64,000 nt of DNA, from the NCBI RefSeq assembly GCF_000024205.1, contig NC_013216.1, positions 2,976,001 through 3,040,000 on the forward strand, in the 5' to 3' direction. Origin of the DNA: Desulfofarcimen acetoxidans DSM 771. GTDB taxonomy: Bacteria > Bacillota > Desulfotomaculia > Desulfotomaculales > Desulfofarciminaceae. A model generated the notes under the pieces. It was not told where the DNA came from. It searched no databases and worked only from the letters and a program-made list of their open reading frames with translations. The stretch's first letter is position 1, and every line of letters begins with the position of its first letter. The translations under genes and the position numbers were made by a program. Shown piece by piece: positions 7,121 to 15,990 of this stretch.

Positions 7121-8227
7121 ATGTTAAGTCTTAGTTATCTAAATGAAGTAGAAAAGCAAGTGATACTATCAACCAAAGAACAAAAGGCGAAGGGTACTAA
7201 GGTGGTAGGTGTATACTGCGCCTTTACCCCAAGAGAGCTAATTGCTGCAGCAGGTGGCATACCGGTATCTTTATGTGGATCTTCCAATAAACCTATACCT
7301 GCGGCAGAACAGCACTTACCTAAAAACTTATGTCCCTTAATCAAATCGAGCTACGGTTTTGCGATAACCAACACCTGTCCCTATTTTGATCTTGCAGATA
7401 TTCTTATAGCAGATGCTACTTGTGACGGTAAGAAAAAAATGTTTGAACTATTGAGCAGGATTAAACCGGTACATTTGCTTCAGTTACCGCAAACATCCGC
7501 CAGTAAAAGCGCTTTCGAATACTGGTTAAGCGAATTATACCTTCTTAAGGATCTATTAGAAGAAAAATTAGAATGTAAAATTACTAATGAAAAACTATTT
7601 GAGACAATCAGGCTATACAATAAGGCCAGACAGCTAAAAAACAGTCTTTTTCAATTGAATAAAAAGGGGCAAACCCTTTTGACCGGTCGAGAAATTAATA
7701 TTGCTATCGATAGCTGGGGTTTAGAAATTGACTTATCTTCTCACATAACAAGACTATTACGGGTAATTGAATATGCTCTAATAAGAGGCGGTACAGAGCC
7801 TAAACCCCGCATTTTACTAACCGGATGCCCAACCACTTGTAAAAAGGTATTAAATATTATTGAAGAAGCAGCCACGGTTGTAGTTATGGAAAACTGTGGC
7901 GGTATGAAAACGCTGGTCGATTCAGTAGATGAATCAGGTGATCCTATGACTGCTTTAGCTAAGTATTATCTTAATATTGCCTGTCCCTGCATGACACCTA
8001 ATCAGCGCCGGTATGATATCTTGTCAAAGTTAATTGAGGAATACATGGTTGACGGGGTTATTGACCTAACCTGGCAGGCCTGCCATACCTACAATATTGA
8101 ATCTTATCCACTTGGCAGGTTTATTCAAAATCTAGGTATTCCTTATCTTCAACTGGAGACTGATTATTCTGAATCGGATGAAAACTGGATTAGAGTAAGA
8201 GTTGAGGCTTTTGTTGAAATGTTTTAG
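7121..8227 (+). CDS. Double-cubane-cluster / 2-hydroxyacyl-CoA dehydratase D-component family protein
   Basis: A 368-residue member of the HgdB/BcrC-FldB superfamily (PF06050-like). Diagnostic segments are GVYCAFTPRELIAAAGGIP at the N-terminus, NTCPYFDLADILIADATCDG in the middle, and TGCPTTCKK, MENCGGMKT and ACPCMTPN in the C-terminal half. The many conserved Cys residues fit an unusual Fe-S cluster. The single-subunit length and the ENCGG / CPCMTPN pattern resemble double-cubane cluster proteins, which carry out ATP-dependent reductions with a separate ASKHA-type activator. No activator gene is adjacent. The frame opens at TTG 7106, but GGAG at 7108-7111 is correctly spaced (nine bases) for ATG 7121, used here. 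It heads an operon-like block with an ABC importer. Confidence 0.85.
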   Translation: MLSLSYLNEVEKQVILSTKEQKAKGTKVVGVYCAFTPRELIAAAGGIPVSLCGSSNKPIPAAEQHLPKNLCPLIKSSYGFAITNTCPYFDLADILIADATCDGKKKMFELLSRIKPVHLLQLPQTSASKSAFEYWLSELYLLKDLLEEKLECKITNEKLFETIRLYNKARQLKNSLFQLNKKGQTLLTGREINIAIDSWGLEIDLSSHITRLLRVIEYALIRGGTEPKPRILLTGCPTTCKKVLNIIEEAATVVVMENCGGMKTLVDSVDESGDPMTALAKYYLNIACPCMTPNQRRYDILSKLIEEYMVDGVIDLTWQACHTYNIESYPLGRFIQNLGIPYLQLETDYSESDENWIRVRVEAFVEMF

Positions 8228-8254
8228 GCAATTTAACTCAAGGAGTGTATAAAG

Positions 8255-9385
8255 GTGATTAAAAAAATATCTACTCTATTAATTCTGGTCTTTTTGACTA
8301 TTAGCTGTGCAGCCTGCAGCAGCAATACACAAACCACGTCAACAACACCAAACGCAGAAACTTTTAAAGTTGGTGTAGTAACCCCTACACTTTCTGCCAG
8401 TGAAGACGAGTTCAGAGGCGCAGAAAAGGTTAGCAAAAAATATCCCAACATGATCAAACATATTGTATTGCCGGATAATTTTTCTGCTGAACAGGAAACA
8501 GCTATTTCACAAATAGTCAGCCTGGGTGATGATAAAGAAATCAAAGCGGTAGTCATATGTGCAGGCTATTCAGGAATTTTGCCTGCCATCCAAAAAATAA
8601 AAGAAAAGAGACCGGACATGGTCGTGGTAACCGCTCCTATCTGGGATGACCCTGATTTGATGTCCAAATACATAGACCTCTGCCTGGATACCGACTGGCT
8701 ACAAAGAGGGGAAACGATACCTACCAAAGCCCATAAAATGGGGGCTAAGACTTTCATCCATTACTCTTTCCCGACTCATATGGCCAAAGAACTGCTGGCT
8801 AATAGAAGAGATAAAATGAAAGAAACATGCAGCAAATTGGGTATGACTTTTGTAGAGATAAACACACCGGATCCTCAGACAGGTGGTGGGCCTTCCGCTA
8901 TGTTGCAATTCTTGCAAGAGGATATTCCAAGACAAATAGACAAGTATGGAAAGGATACCTGTATTTTTGGTACAAATTGCCCTATGCAGGATGTAATAAT
9001 TGCTAAAGAACTGGAATTAGGTTTTATCATGGCCGAACAATGCTGTCCTACACCCACACAAGGTTTTCCAGCTGCTATGGGCCTGGAAATCAAGCCGGAA
9101 GATGCGGGCAATTTCCCTAAGATTAATGAAATGATTAAGGAGAAAGCGGCAAAGGCCAATGTAACAGGCAGGTTATCAACCTGGCCAATTCCGGTTGGCG
9201 TATTCTTCCCGGAATTTGCAGTTGAAGTAGCAAAAGGCATTGTCGAAGGAAAAGTTGATAAGACAAATGTTGAGCAGTTAAATCAAATTGCTAATAAGAT
9301 TGCCGGGGTTAACGTGACCTTTAATAAAATGAAACCCGAATTAAATAACTACTGGCTAATCATTATGGATTCAATTATTTATTAA
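8255..9385 (+). CDS. DUF3798-type substrate-binding lipoprotein of an ABC importer
   Basis: A 376-residue secreted protein. A short basic N-terminus and hydrophobic core end at Cys residues (TISCAACSSN), a lipoprotein signal although the residue at -3 is atypical. A Thr/Asn linker follows, then a periplasmic-binding-protein-like fold: FKVGVVTPTLSASEDEFRGA, IKAVVICAGYSG, MVVVTAPIW, TFIHYSFPTHMA. The length and blocks recall DUF3798 proteins, distant relatives of type I sugar/nucleoside binding proteins. The start is GTG 8255 with AAGGAG about 10 bases upstream. It lies 27 bases after the dehydratase-like gene and upstream of the ATPase and permeases. The ligand is unknown. Confidence 0.82.
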   Translation: MIKKISTLLILVFLTISCAACSSNTQTTSTTPNAETFKVGVVTPTLSASEDEFRGAEKVSKKYPNMIKHIVLPDNFSAEQETAISQIVSLGDDKEIKAVVICAGYSGILPAIQKIKEKRPDMVVVTAPIWDDPDLMSKYIDLCLDTDWLQRGETIPTKAHKMGAKTFIHYSFPTHMAKELLANRRDKMKETCSKLGMTFVEINTPDPQTGGGPSAMLQFLQEDIPRQIDKYGKDTCIFGTNCPMQDVIIAKELELGFIMAEQCCPTPTQGFPAAMGLEIKPEDAGNFPKINEMIKEKAAKANVTGRLSTWPIPVGVFFPEFAVEVAKGIVEGKVDKTNVEQLNQIANKIAGVNVTFNKMKPELNNYWLIIMDSIIY

Positions 9386-9407
9386 TAAAATACAGAACCT
9401 AATAATG

Positions 9408-9437
9408 AGTACAGGAACTCCCTGTACTTTATTTTTT
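9408..9437 (+). terminator. Intra-operon attenuator/terminator between binding protein and ATPase genes
   Basis: Perfect 8-bp stem AGTACAGG / CCTGTACT (9408-9415 with 9421-9428), a 5-base loop, then TTATTTTTT. The ribosome site of the ATPase (GAGGATATAAA before ATG 9449) begins at the tail. Partial termination here would make more binding protein than transporter, a common arrangement for ABC importers. Confidence 0.75.
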
Positions 9438-9448
9438 GAGGATATAAA

Positions 9449-11062
9449 ATGCTAAAGTTATGCAATATTTCAAAAAGGTACGGTAATATTGAAGTCTTAA
9501 AAAAAATTAACTTGGAAATAAAACCAGGTGAAATTCATGGGCTGGTTGGAGAAAACGGTGCCGGCAAAAGTACGTTATTGAATATATTATTCGGCATGTC
9601 TGATATTGGAAATTCGGGAGGTTACAAAGGAGATATCTTTCTGGAAGGCAAAAAAGTGACGATTCAGAATTCCAACCAGGCGGTAAAATTAGGCATTGGC
9701 ATGGTACATCAAGAATTCGCTCTAATTCCGTATTTGACGGTGAGGGAAAATATCTTGATGGGAAGAGAAAAAGTCTTCCCTCTAAGCAAAAAATTTTTAG
9801 GTGAGAGCCTGGCTTATATAGATAAAGAAAAAAACCGAAAAAAGACGGTAAATATCTTACAAAGGTTAAATATCAAGCTGGATTCTGAATTAAAAATTTT
9901 GGACTTATCTGTTAACTTAAAACACTTTGTTGAGTTTGCCAGAGAAATAAGCAAAGAGTCCTTAAAAGTTCTGCTATTGGATGAACCAACTTCAGCTTTA
10001 TGCCGGGAGGATACGGAAAAACTGTTGAAAGTGTTGCACAATAATGATTTAAAGGATACGGCTATAATACTTATCTCTCACAGGTTAGAGGAAATAGTAT
10101 CTATTTGCCATAAAGTCAGTGTATTGAGAAACGGTGAAATTGTTGACTCCTTCAATTTAAGCAATTTTAAATCTAATCAACTAAAAACATCTGTTATAAA
10201 ACATATTGCCAGGAGCATGATAGGGCATACCATAAACAAGATACAGCGCAATAAAAGGAAAAAACTGCAAGATAAAGAAGACCCGGTTATTATGACTTTT
10301 AAAGATTTCAGTGTCCATATGCCGGGAGAAATGATTAGCAGCATTAATTTTAATATCTACCTCGGTGAGATTGTAGGTATTGCCGGTCTATCCGGACATG
10401 GGAAATTAGCTCTTGGTAATGGAATGTTTGGTATCTACCCGTACTCGGGACACGTAATTTTTGATAATCAGCAACTTGATATTACAAATACTGCAGAGGT
10501 TCTCGCTAAAGGGATTTACCTTCTGCCAGATGACCGAAGAAATTCGGGTTTGCTGCTCGACAGATCAATTATGGAAAATATAATTTTTACACCCGTACAG
10601 ATAAAAAATGAATTTTTAGCCCCTTTCTTTTATAATAATCTCAGCTTTATTGATAGAAAAAAAAGCTCCGACTATACGAAGCAGTGTATTAAAAAGTTTG
10701 ATATACGCTGCCATAACATAAAACAAAAGGTAAATTCTCTTAGCGGAGGAAACCAACAAAAGGTATGTCTGGCAAGAGCCATAACAATGCATCCAAAAAT
10801 ATTATTTGTTAATGAGCCAACAAGAGGCATTGATATTGCAGCCAAGGAAATTATTCTGCATATTCTATTGGATATCAATCAAAATCTGGGAACAACCGTT
10901 ATTATAGCCTCCAGTGAATTGGACGAACTAAAACGTGTTTGCGACAGAATAGTTGTTATGCATGAAGGCAAAATCTTTAATATATTTTCGCCGGAAACAG
11001 ACGATATAGAAATTATCCTTGCGTTTTCAGGGGAGATGTTAACTGAGAGTGAAAAAGTTTAA
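9449..11062 (+). CDS. ABC importer ATPase with two fused nucleotide-binding domains (RbsA/YufO-like)
   Basis: A 537-residue twin-ATPase. Domain 1 has a canonical Walker A GENGAGKST (about residues 34-42), the Q-loop HQEFAL, and Walker B VLLLDEPTS. Its signature region reads LDLSVNLKHFVEFAREI, lacking the Gly-Gln of LSGGQ. Domain 2 has a degenerate Walker A GLSGHGKLAL (Leu where Ser/Thr is expected), a normal signature LSGGNQQKV, and Walker B FVNEPTRGID with Asn replacing the usual Asp. Weak second-site motifs are normal for this sugar/nucleoside (CUT2/BMP) class; the poor first signature is less usual. It overlaps the next gene by 14 bases, indicating translational coupling. It powers the importer with the two permeases. 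Confidence 0.92.
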   Translation: MLKLCNISKRYGNIEVLKKINLEIKPGEIHGLVGENGAGKSTLLNILFGMSDIGNSGGYKGDIFLEGKKVTIQNSNQAVKLGIGMVHQEFALIPYLTVRENILMGREKVFPLSKKFLGESLAYIDKEKNRKKTVNILQRLNIKLDSELKILDLSVNLKHFVEFAREISKESLKVLLLDEPTSALCREDTEKLLKVLHNNDLKDTAIILISHRLEEIVSICHKVSVLRNGEIVDSFNLSNFKSNQLKTSVIKHIARSMIGHTINKIQRNKRKKLQDKEDPVIMTFKDFSVHMPGEMISSINFNIYLGEIVGIAGLSGHGKLALGNGMFGIYPYSGHVIFDNQQLDITNTAEVLAKGIYLLPDDRRNSGLLLDRSIMENIIFTPVQIKNEFLAPFFYNNLSFIDRKKSSDYTKQCIKKFDIRCHNIKQKVNSLSGGNQQKVCLARAITMHPKILFVNEPTRGIDIAAKEIILHILLDINQNLGTTVIIASSELDELKRVCDRIVVMHEGKIFNIFSPETDDIEIILAFSGEMLTESEKV

Positions 11063-12107
11063 GTTACTGGTTGGTCAAAACCTTCTTCAATTAATTATCT
11101 TATTATTTTTGAGCTTCTTGATGGTTACAGCTTTCATGATAGACATACCTCTTATGGGATTGCTTAATGACTCTTTAAACAGGCTCTTCATGAACGGTGT
11201 ACTGGTATTATCTCTAATACCCATGTTGAATTCAGGAGCCGGAATAAACTATGGGTTACCGATTGGTATTAGCGCGGGCTTACTTGGCATGTGTCTGAGC
11301 GTCAATTTAAAACTAACAGGTTATATAGGTTTTCTTGCAGCTGTTACATTCTCTTTACCCATAAGTATTGTATTTGGTTATAGTTATGGTATGGTTTTAA
11401 ACAAACTTAAGGGTAAAGAGGAAATAGCAGGTGTCTTTATCGGCTTTTCTTTTGTATTCATTATGAGTCTATTCTGGTCTATAGCCCCCTTTAACAATCC
11501 TCAGATGCTGTGGCCTATCGGTGGACATGGCTTACGACCGACTATCGGTCTAAACAATTATTTTGCAAAAATATTGAACAATCTATGGCTAATTAACATA
11601 GGGCAATTCAAAATATCCATCGGTTTCCTGATAACCTTTTTGATATTATGTTTGATGGTTTACTTATTTTTTAAGACAAAAATCGGTTTAGCCATTTCCG
11701 TTACCGGTGAAAATGAAACTTTTGCACGTTTAGCCGGTATAAATGTGAGCGCAATGAGGATTCTGTCCACTGTTTTGTCAACAGCGCTGGGGGCAGTTGG
11801 TATTTGTGTTTACGCACAGAGTTACGGCTTTATTGAATTATACGAAGCACCTTTGATGATGGCATTCCCTGCTGCTTCAGCTATTTTAATTGGCGGCAGC
11901 ACGGGAAGAAAAGCCTCTGTTCGAAATGTCATTATAGGCACATTCTTGTTTCAGTCTGTTTATGTTATAACCGGTCCGGTAGCTAATACTATGTTAGCTC
12001 CGGGAGTTTCGGAAATACTCCGCACAGTAATTACAAACGGCATTATTCTATATGCTCTTCTCTATGAGGGAGGAAAGACATCAATTGAACAAAAATATTA
12101 TTACTAA
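11049..12107 (+). CDS. ABC importer permease 1 (BPD_transp_2 / CUT2-nucleoside type)
   Basis: A 352-residue membrane protein with about eight to ten hydrophobic segments. Family marks are NSGAGINYGLPIGISAGLLG after the second segment, NKLKGKEEIAGVFIGF (the coupling-loop region), GLAISVTGENETFARLAGIN, and SAILIGGSTGRKASV near the C-terminus. These match permeases of the ribose/nucleoside/BMP type. The start is GTG 11049, inside the ATPase gene. It overlaps the next permease by 23 bases, so the two probably form a heterodimeric channel. Confidence 0.9.
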   Translation: MKKFKLLVGQNLLQLIILLFLSFLMVTAFMIDIPLMGLLNDSLNRLFMNGVLVLSLIPMLNSGAGINYGLPIGISAGLLGMCLSVNLKLTGYIGFLAAVTFSLPISIVFGYSYGMVLNKLKGKEEIAGVFIGFSFVFIMSLFWSIAPFNNPQMLWPIGGHGLRPTIGLNNYFAKILNNLWLINIGQFKISIGFLITFLILCLMVYLFFKTKIGLAISVTGENETFARLAGINVSAMRILSTVLSTALGAVGICVYAQSYGFIELYEAPLMMAFPAASAILIGGSTGRKASVRNVIIGTFLFQSVYVITGPVANTMLAPGVSEILRTVITNGIILYALLYEGGKTSIEQKYYY

Positions 12108-13161
12108 ACACTATACAAATAATAAAGAGATATTAAATTTAGAAAATATTAATCCTGTGCCGTTTATTTTTCTCCTATTATTTACTGTCGGTATGTTTTT
12201 TTCAGAAATGAGTTTGTCGTTCGTGATCAATGAAGTGATTACCAGATTTATTCGAGACGGAATATTAGTTCTATCACTGCTTCTGCCAATTACTGCAGGT
12301 ATGGGACTCAACTTTGCCATAACTGTTGGTGCTTTATCCGCTCAGATTGTTCTGATATTAGCAATTGATCTAAATTTTTATGGTATAACAGGATTTATAA
12401 TAGCCTGTTTTTTTGCTGTTGTTCTGTCGGTTATACTGGGTTATGCTATTGGATACATTTTGAACAAAGTAAAAGGCAAGGAAATGATTACTACTATTAT
12501 TATAGGTTTTCTGGCCAATGGAGTTTATCAATTAATCTTTTTAGCCGGCTATGGAACTTTTATCAAGCCTCGCAATACGGAAATCATTTTGAGCAGAGGT
12601 GTCGGGGTGAGAAATATGGTTGATCTCGCACCCTATAGGAACATACTTGATAATATATGGAAAATAAACGTGGGTGATATAATTATACCTGTCTTTATGC
12701 TTATAGTGGTGCTGAGTTTTTGTATTATTTCTGCCTACCTGATGAACACACGACTGGGTCAGAAAATCAGAGTCACCGGCGAAGATATGCAAAAGGCAGA
12801 AAGTTTAGGTATCAATATTAACTCTGTAAGGATAAACGCTATGATTATATCAACAGTTATAGCCAGTATAGGTCAAATGATTTATTTGCAAAATATAGGT
12901 ATGTTGAATGTATATACAGCTCATCTAAACTCAGATATATTCTCCGGTGCAGCACTGTTGGCCGGAGGCGCTACTATTAGAAAAGCAAAAGTTAGGCATG
13001 CTGTTCTGGGAATTTTTTTATTTCACTCACTGTTTATTGTGTCTCCTCAGGCAGGACAAAATATATTTGGCAACGCCGCAATGGGTGAGTATTTTAGAAG
13101 TTTTGTAGCTTACGGCACTCTTGTTATAGCCCTCATTCTTAATAAAAATAAGCTCTATTAA
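12085..13161 (+). CDS. ABC importer permease 2 (BPD_transp_2 / CUT2-nucleoside type)
   Basis: A 358-residue membrane protein paralogous to the preceding permease. It shares TAGMGLNFAITVGALSAQI, NKVKGKEMITTIIIGFLAN, RLGQKIRVTGEDMQKAESLG and ALLAGGATIRKAKVRH. The open frame extends upstream to an ATG at 12052 inside the first permease. A strong GGGAGG sits about ten bases before TTG 12085, which is therefore the preferred start. Last gene of the operon; a long hairpin follows at 13220-13266. Confidence 0.88.
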   Translation: MNKNIITKHYTNNKEILNLENINPVPFIFLLLFTVGMFFSEMSLSFVINEVITRFIRDGILVLSLLLPITAGMGLNFAITVGALSAQIVLILAIDLNFYGITGFIIACFFAVVLSVILGYAIGYILNKVKGKEMITTIIIGFLANGVYQLIFLAGYGTFIKPRNTEIILSRGVGVRNMVDLAPYRNILDNIWKINVGDIIIPVFMLIVVLSFCIISAYLMNTRLGQKIRVTGEDMQKAESLGININSVRINAMIISTVIASIGQMIYLQNIGMLNVYTAHLNSDIFSGAALLAGGATIRKAKVRHAVLGIFLFHSLFIVSPQAGQNIFGNAAMGEYFRSFVAYGTLVIALILNKNKLY

Positions 13162-13219
13162 GAAAAGGTATTAACACTAAATAGATATACGTTTTAAGTT
13201 GAGCTAAAAAACCTTAAAA

Positions 13220-13266
13220 CAAATTATAAAGAGCGAGGAGTATTAATCCGCGCTCCTTATAATTTG
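13220..13266. terminator. Probable shared terminator hairpin between convergent genes
   Basis: A 16-bp stem (CAAATTATAAAGAGCG at 13220-13235 with CGCTCCTTATAATTTG at 13251-13266) has one mismatch and a 15-base loop. It lies between the importer operon and the convergent HAD gene. On the plus strand no T-run follows. On the minus strand the tail is T-rich (TTTTAAGGTTTTTTAG), so it fits the minus-strand genes better. Confidence 0.6.
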
Positions 13267-13309
13267 CAATTAGACTCTATAAATTTCTATTTCTATTATC
13301 AATAGAGTA

Positions 13310-13780
13310 CTACTCTCTCAATGTGGCTATTAAGCGTTTTGGCTTCAATAACAGATCAAAAGCGTTAATTATATTAGTGACAACAACGTCAGCTGCTAAA
13401 ACGGACTTTACTGCTGTACCTTCCGAACCAATCACTGCAATGCCCAGACCGGCTTTTTCCAACATCAGAGCATCATTGGCCCCATTGCCTATAGCCGCAA
13501 CATTAACAGCTCCCAGTTGTTCAACAAAATCCATCTTCTCAGGCCCGCCCAGAGGTTTGCTAAGGATGTGCAATTTTGCACTTAGCCCCTGACAACCTTT
13601 AGAGCACCTGCCGTGTGTATCAGCTGTAATGATATATACATCCAGACGCTCCGCCAGTAAGTTAATTCTCTCCTTGATATGCTCGGCCAGATCACCGTCC
13701 AGAGCAATTGTCCCGTTATAGTCCAGAACAAGATATTTTATACACAGGATTCCCCTGCCAGGTACATTGATTTCTATCAA
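13310..13780 (-). CDS. HAD-superfamily phosphatase, soluble P-type-ATPase-like (COG4087)
   Basis: A 156-residue compact HAD protein. Motif I is YLVLDYNGTIALDGD, with nucleophile Asp and Asn instead of the second Asp. Motif II lies near VYIITADTHG, the Lys is in LGGPEKM, and motif IV is AIGNGANDALMLEKAGLGIAV. The same Asn substitutions occur in the small soluble relatives of P-type ATPases, so the enzyme is probably active, but its phosphorylated substrate is unknown. There is no cap domain. The start is TTG 13780 with AAGGTGGTG upstream. It sits 26 bases after the isochorismatase-like gene and is probably cotranscribed. Confidence 0.78.
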   Translation of the reverse strand: MIEINVPGRGILCIKYLVLDYNGTIALDGDLAEHIKERINLLAERLDVYIITADTHGRCSKGCQGLSAKLHILSKPLGGPEKMDFVEQLGAVNVAAIGNGANDALMLEKAGLGIAVIGSEGTAVKSVLAADVVVTNIINAFDLLLKPKRLIATLRE

Positions 13781-13806
13781 ACTCGTTCACCACCTTGAAT
13801 AAAATA

Positions 13807-14337
13807 TCATATTACTTTGGCACCCAGAACATATTTCATCTGCTGCAGCGCAAATTTATGCGCCTCGCTGTCAAAAGACTGTACACCTTTTTTATGTACG
13901 TAGGTATTTATATCACGGTTACATAATTCTTCAGCCGTGTACATAACACAAATATTCGTGCAAACCCCAACAATATGAACCTGCTCGTAATTTGCCTGCT
14001 CCAAAAGCTTATCCAAATTCGTATTATAAAAAGCGCTAAAACGTGTTTTTCTAATTATATTATCTGCTGCTACATAATCACTTAATTCATCAATTACAAG
14101 CGCCCCATCCGTATTACTGATACAATGCGGGGGAAACATTTCGAATTCCAAATCATTTTCATTATGACTGTCGCAGATAAACAACACATCATTATCTTCG
14201 TCAATAAAATTTTTGACCAGGTTTTGTACATAAGGAATGATATCCCTTGATTTGTCCCCACAATAAAGCTTGCCGTCCGGATCCAGAAAATCCTTCAACA
14301 TATCTACTACCAACAGGAGTTTTTTGTTGTTATGCAT
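13807..14337 (-). CDS. Cysteine hydrolase of the isochorismatase/nicotinamidase family
   Basis: A 176-residue protein with the catalytic triad of the family: Asp in LLVVDMLKDFLDP, Lys in IIRKTRFSAFYNT, and Cys in VHIVGVCTNICVMYTAEEL. A cis-peptide region precedes the Cys. The HENDLEFEMFPPHC segment resembles the metal-binding and substrate loop of nicotinamidases, so nicotinamide deamidation in NAD recycling is possible but unproven. The frame opens at 14352. GGAGG at 14346-14350 lies two bases from ATG 14343 and eight bases from ATG 14337, so 14337 is chosen. Confidence 0.83.
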   Translation of the reverse strand: MHNNKKLLLVVDMLKDFLDPDGKLYCGDKSRDIIPYVQNLVKNFIDEDNDVLFICDSHNENDLEFEMFPPHCISNTDGALVIDELSDYVAADNIIRKTRFSAFYNTNLDKLLEQANYEQVHIVGVCTNICVMYTAEELCNRDINTYVHKKGVQSFDSEAHKFALQQMKYVLGAKVI

Positions 14338-14476
14338 GTCCATTACCTCCAAATATACTTAGCTAAACGGAAATATATTGTTGCCTGTTATATAAAAATA
14401 TCCAATAGTTTTATAGTCTCAAAAATATATGAAATGTAAAAATATCTTTTGCAAAATATATAACTCCCGAACTACT

Positions 14477-14683
14477 CTATCCCAATCTGGTAGTTTCGAT
14501 ATCAAGTATTTCACCACAGGAGGAACAGCAGGAAATCACAATAATCATCCCTTCTCCGGAATGCTCAAATATTGAAGCCGGTGCTTTAGCCTGGCATTTA
14601 TCACAGGTACACATATCACGAGTCAACCCAGTAAAATAATCATGGTTATTGGCAATATCTTTAATTCTTTGAGATAAATCCAC
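14477..14683 (-). CDS. Small zinc-ribbon-like hypothetical protein (68 aa)
   Basis: The protein has two Cys pairs, CTCDKC (around residues 25-30) and CCSSC (around 52-56), consistent with a single four-Cys zinc ribbon. The start is GTG 14683 preceded by AAAGGAGA at good spacing, which supports a real gene despite the size. No membrane segment. Function unknown; possibly a small regulatory or adaptor protein. Confidence 0.65.
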   Translation of the reverse strand: MDLSQRIKDIANNHDYFTGLTRDMCTCDKCQAKAPASIFEHSGEGMIIVISCCSSCGEILDIETTRLG

Positions 14684-15047
14684 TTGGCTTGTCTCCTTTC
14701 TGTCTCATTCATTGTTTAAGCTCTGAATTGAATATCCACACTATTTCGAATTTTCCTCAACAACTTCTAATATGCCTAAAATTTATAACCGTGTCTCATG
14801 TAAGTTTGTCAAGCAGACCAGCCGTATTACCGTTTCATGACTTCTATTATATATAATAACTTGTATGCAACCTGATAGCAATAAAATATTCCCTCTTCAT
14901 AAGTACCGATTATCATCAATCAAAATGATTTCAGCCAAAGCTAATCGATAATAGAACATTATTAGAACAAAAAATTAAATAATGCATACTATGTAATCAA
15001 AATTCACCTGTAATACTGGCAAAAAAACAGCCGTCAAGGGGGTTCAC
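14684..15047. other. Divergent intergenic region
   Basis: This 364-base AT-rich gap separates the minus-strand zinc-ribbon gene from the plus-strand phosphoesterase gene. A weak promoter-like pair TTACCG-17-TATATA reads toward the phosphoesterase near 14829-14857. No RNA gene or repeat was recognised. Confidence 0.4.
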
Positions 15048-15923
15048 ATGAAAGCTATCAGCATACTTATAATATTGGTAGGCGTGGCTTGTATTTTCGG
15101 TTACTACAGTCATCAAAATTCAAAAAAACCAGCAGTCTTAACCTCTGAAAATAAAGCTTCTGATAAAATAACCTTTGTAGTTTTCGGAGATTGCGCGATT
15201 TCCAAGAAACCATTTTTTAATGAGAAAATTATAAAATTAATTATTGAAGGCACTAACTCATTTAATCCTGATTTTGTAATGTTTCTCGGAGATGGCACTA
15301 ACAGAGCAAATCCATATGATATATCTAATCTTAAAAATGTATTTAATCAAATAAACTGCCCTTTATATGTTACCATTGGTAATCACGATATTATCAGGGG
15401 CAACAATGAAGGTATGAAAATGGGAAATGGTGAAAACAATTTTTTTAAAATTTTTTCGGACAATATGACTTCACCTAATCAAGAATGCTACTACTCATTT
15501 GCTTTTAAAGATACATACTTCATTGTTTTAAACACCGCCTGGCAAGAAAGCAAGAACACCCTTGAACATAAGTTAAAGCCTGAATCAGAACAGTGGAAAT
15601 GGTTAATAAAGCAACTTGAATTAGCTCAAAAAGATTATACCAATACAATTATATTTACCCACATTCCCCCTGTAGCCTGGAAAGATCCCGTTGAAAGACA
15701 AGAATTTTATAAACTGATGAATCAATATAAAGTAACGGCTGTATTCTCCGGGCATATACACTGTTACTACAGCTCTGTTATAAATTCCACTAAATATGTT
15801 ATATCCGGAGGTGCTGGTTCAAATCCTCATATACCCAAAGAATTCGGCGGCTTTTATCACTTTATAGTATGTACTGTCTCGAATGGAGAGTTATATATGG
15901 ATTTGCACAAAATTACTGAATAA
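15048..15923 (+). CDS. Membrane-anchored metallophosphoesterase (calcineurin-like)
   Basis: A 291-residue protein. An N-terminal hydrophobic segment (AISILIILVGVACIFGYY) acts as signal anchor. The metallophosphoesterase motifs appear in order: FVVFGDCA (GDxx), FVMFLGDGTN (GDxx; normally GDxV/L), YVTIGNHDI (GNHD), IIFTHIPP (xH), and VFSGHIHCYY (GHxH). All metal ligands are present, so the enzyme should be active on extracytoplasmic phosphoesters. GGGGG precedes ATG 15048. A perfect terminator follows. Substrate unknown. Confidence 0.88.
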   Translation: MKAISILIILVGVACIFGYYSHQNSKKPAVLTSENKASDKITFVVFGDCAISKKPFFNEKIIKLIIEGTNSFNPDFVMFLGDGTNRANPYDISNLKNVFNQINCPLYVTIGNHDIIRGNNEGMKMGNGENNFFKIFSDNMTSPNQECYYSFAFKDTYFIVLNTAWQESKNTLEHKLKPESEQWKWLIKQLELAQKDYTNTIIFTHIPPVAWKDPVERQEFYKLMNQYKVTAVFSGHIHCYYSSVINSTKYVISGGAGSNPHIPKEFGGFYHFIVCTVSNGELYMDLHKITE

Positions 15924-15942
15924 CTACAAACCGTAACACAAC

Positions 15943-15985
15943 AATAAGCCGCGTACGATTTAAACGTTAGCGGCTTATTATTTAC
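15943..15985 (+). terminator. Intrinsic terminator after the metallophosphoesterase gene
   Basis: Perfect 10-bp stem AATAAGCCGC / GCGGCTTATT (15943-15952 with 15970-15979), with a 17-base loop and a short AT-rich tail. It borders repeat copy B. Confidence 0.75.
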
Positions 15986-15990
15986 ACAAT

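Noticed and set aside
13220..13266. Hairpin considered as a riboswitch or RNA gene
   Set aside because: A simple long stem between convergent gene ends is better explained as a terminator.
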